DNA of 24,745 nucleotides from DASVUC01 sp036387255 (GTDB lineage Bacteria; Planctomycetota; Phycisphaerae; Tepidisphaerales; Tepidisphaeraceae), in contig DASVUC010000035.1 of NCBI GenBank assembly GCA_036387255.1, forward strand, positions 1 through 24,745, given 5' to 3'. The translations under genes were made by a program, and so were the position numbers. Shown piece after piece: positions 23,260 through 24,745 of the stretch (position 1 is the first letter of the stretch; every line of letters starts with the position of its first letter). The notes beneath the pieces are model-generated. The model searched no databases. It had not been told where the DNA came from and saw nothing but the letters and a program-made list of their open reading frames with translations.

Positions 23260-24468
23260 CTATTTCGATGCACCTCGAGGCAGGGCATAGTGCAGGTGCG
23301 CACCTCCATTGACGAACCAGAGACCTTCATCAGCGTCGCAGAAGAGTTCTTTGAATTCGGTTCTGGGCGCGTCCCATTTGAAGCGCTGCGTGACCTCGAT
23401 CCACGGCTGCGCGCCGCGCTTGACCAGGTTCAAGCCAACCACGCCGTTGCGATGCAGAAGCCAATAGCGTCCGTTTGGCGATTGCACCACCGTTCGGGGA
23501 TCAGGCGTATCGCGAATGACGCGGAACGTTCGCTTCGCTCCCGAGGTGACGACGATTCGCCCACCTTGATCTGTCCACCAGAGGTTGCCTGCCGTGTCCG
23601 CCAGGACCGGCGTCTGCGGCTGGTCGTATGCCTCCGCTTGTGTACCACGGAGTATGCCTGCCCCGGTGGGCATCTGGTAAATGGTTTCGGTTGCGGAGAT
23701 ATCGATCGCATTGGAGAAATGGACATTCCAGACGCCGGGGCGAATCGGTGGGAGCGGCTTGGAGACGAGTTTTTGGTTCTGGAAAACGATCAACCTTAGT
23801 CCCGACTGGCTTGGATCCGTGACCGGCTCTTCCTCCAGGACCAATGCGGATCCCTGGTGAACGGCAGTCAATCCGAAAGATCGCTGCGGGGCACCGCCGA
23901 TCTCACTCCACGCATCTCGCCAGGATTGGCCGTCGTAGAACTCGAGATGTTTCTCATGCGCGAACCACAGATGGCCAGCTCCGTCCGTTGCAATTTGAAC
24001 ATGGTGCGGCAGCGCGTCTTCGGACGCGCGGTAGGTTGCAAACGCGCGGGGCGCTGCGGCAAGGACCGATGAGACATGCTTGTGCACCAACTCGACCAGC
24101 GACTTCTCCTCAAGCCACTGCTTCCCATCCCACAGTCGCCAGCAAATCCATTGCTTGGTCTGGGCGTCAGCAAGACCAACGATGACCCGCTTCTGGTGAA
24201 GAGGATAAATCATCATTGAAAGATTCGGCTCCCAATTGATCCGAAACGGTTTGATCCGCTCGATTCCGATGGTCACCAGTTGCTGCGGCTTGTCGTTGGA
24301 GAGCCCCCATGCCATCGCCTCGCCCGGAAGAGGCGTCGCCCATGAGCAACGGACAACCTCACCAGTAAGTACAGGATCGCTGCCCGGTTGAGAGGCGATC
24401 GCACGCGGCTGCGCTGCCGCGCCCAGGGGAAGCAACGCGAGTACGACGAGGAGAAGGATTAGCCGCAT
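23260..24468 (-). CDS. Exported beta-propeller-like protein, function unknown
   Basis: 402 residues from ATG 24468, chosen because it gives a clean signal peptide (MRLILLLVVLALLPLGAAA, cleavage before QPRA). The frame is open up to 24585, but that extension crosses a terminator and a dispersed repeat and reads as non-protein. Repeated blade-like motifs are seen: DGAGHLWFAHEKHLEFYDGQSW (from 162), DTAGNLWWTDQGG (291), SPNGRYWLLHRNGVVGL (330) and DADEGLWFVNGG (378). They match the D-x-x-G-x-L-W-F pattern of two-component-regulator propeller blades, which often bind ligands outside the membrane. Here no membrane helix or signalling domain follows, so it is a free exported propeller. It lies upstream of the GH97 gene in the same direction, suggesting a carbohydrate-related role, which is an inference. 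No clear Shine-Dalgarno. Confidence 0.75.
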   Translation of the reverse strand: MRLILLLVVLALLPLGAAAQPRAIASQPGSDPVLTGEVVRCSWATPLPGEAMAWGLSNDKPQQLVTIGIERIKPFRINWEPNLSMMIYPLHQKRVIVGLADAQTKQWICWRLWDGKQWLEEKSLVELVHKHVSSVLAAAPRAFATYRASEDALPHHVQIATDGAGHLWFAHEKHLEFYDGQSWRDAWSEIGGAPQRSFGLTAVHQGSALVLEEEPVTDPSQSGLRLIVFQNQKLVSKPLPPIRPGVWNVHFSNAIDISATETIYQMPTGAGILRGTQAEAYDQPQTPVLADTAGNLWWTDQGGRIVVTSGAKRTFRVIRDTPDPRTVVQSPNGRYWLLHRNGVVGLNLVKRGAQPWIEVTQRFKWDAPRTEFKELFCDADEGLWFVNGGAHLHYALPRGASK

Positions 24469-24489
24469 GACGGGAAGGTAACGCGCAAC

Positions 24490-24522
24490 AAAAAGCCCGG
24501 CATCGTTAGATGCCGGGCTTTT
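24490..24522 (-). terminator. Intrinsic terminator downstream of 16S rRNA
   Basis: Perfect 10-bp stem GCCCGGCATC (24495-24504) with GATGCCGGGC (24509-24518), loop GTTA, then five T on the minus strand (A5 at 24490-24494). It comes about 145 bases after the 16S 3' end and 22 bases before the start codon of the propeller-like gene. On the plus strand four T follow, so it may be bidirectional. Confidence 0.88.
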
Positions 24523-24560
24523 GCTTGCTCTTTGCAAGTGAATAGTCGGATTGCCATCTG

Positions 24561-24605
24561 CCGGCGTTGCCGCCGGAATTTCCATCCTTCGACAAGCTCA
24601 GGATG
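24561..24605. repeat. Dispersed-type palindromic repeats downstream of 16S
   Basis: Two small palindromes are side by side: CCGGCG-TTGC-CGCCGG (24561-24576), and a 23-bp element at 24583-24605 with arms CATCCT and AGGATG around TCGACAAGCTC. In one minus-strand frame the second reads VHPELVEG, a familiar artefact of a repeat found across many bacterial genomes. Confidence 0.6.
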
Positions 24606-24661
24606 AACGAGACTGTGCTGACGTTTCATCTCGGTTTGCACCGGGAATGTTCTAAGTAATC

Positions 24662-24745
<84 letters not shown>

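Noticed and set aside
24469..24641. N-terminal extension of the propeller gene to 24585, and a 60-codon frame at 24459-24641
   Set aside because: Both read through the terminator hairpin and the dispersed repeat (VHPELVEG artefact). The start at 24468 gives a clean signal peptide.

Overview
The window is GC-rich bacterial chromosomal DNA. It combines an exosortase-type extracellular polysaccharide (EPS) locus, exported glycoside hydrolases (GH97- and GH127-like), and a 16S rRNA gene that is followed by an intrinsic terminator and protein genes instead of 23S rRNA. Unlinked 16S and 23S genes together with exosortases point to Planctomycetota, perhaps Phycisphaerae. The taxon is an inference; only the last ~80 bases of 16S are visible.

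Layout. (1) 2-1069 (+): the 3' part of an FAD/NAD(P)-dependent oxidoreductase whose stop codon lies in a TCTGAAA tandem repeat. (2) 1186-4597 (-): PhyH-family dioxygenase, a cytochrome b562-like periplasmic protein, a small protein, an MFS transporter and a small lipoprotein; the first four are closely spaced and may be one operon. (3) 4801-5922 (-): a YbdK-type carboxylate-amine ligase. (4) 6076-17500 (-): the EPS locus. In transcription order it holds an outer-membrane polysaccharide export lipoprotein (Wza/SLBB type), an exosortase, an EpsI-like protein overlapping it by 4 bp, a 1571-residue membrane-anchored TPR protein, and a Wzz/BY-kinase fusion followed by an intrinsic terminator. No glycosyltransferase and no PEP-CTERM substrate is seen here. 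(5) 17899-20212 (+): an exported GH127-like enzyme, divergent from the export gene, and a membrane-anchored zinc-ribbon protein. (6) 20243-24468 (-): an exported beta-propeller-like protein, a GH97 enzyme, and a SEC-C/HEPN-like gene whose frame joins its ATG only through a +1 shift. (7) 24667-24745 (-): the 3' end of 16S rRNA.

How the parts fit. The exosortase, EpsI-like, TPR, Wzz/BY-kinase and Wza-like proteins form the export and sorting core of an exosortase-associated EPS system: chain-length control and tyrosine phosphorylation at the inner membrane, a TPR scaffold in the envelope, outer-membrane export, and processing of C-terminally anchored substrates encoded elsewhere. The neighbouring exported glycosidases suit a polysaccharide-degrading lifestyle. 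The least ordinary features are the apparent +1 frameshift in the SEC-C gene, the long low-complexity and collagen-like insertion inside an SLBB domain, and the long Pro/Ala/Gln-rich tail on the exosortase.
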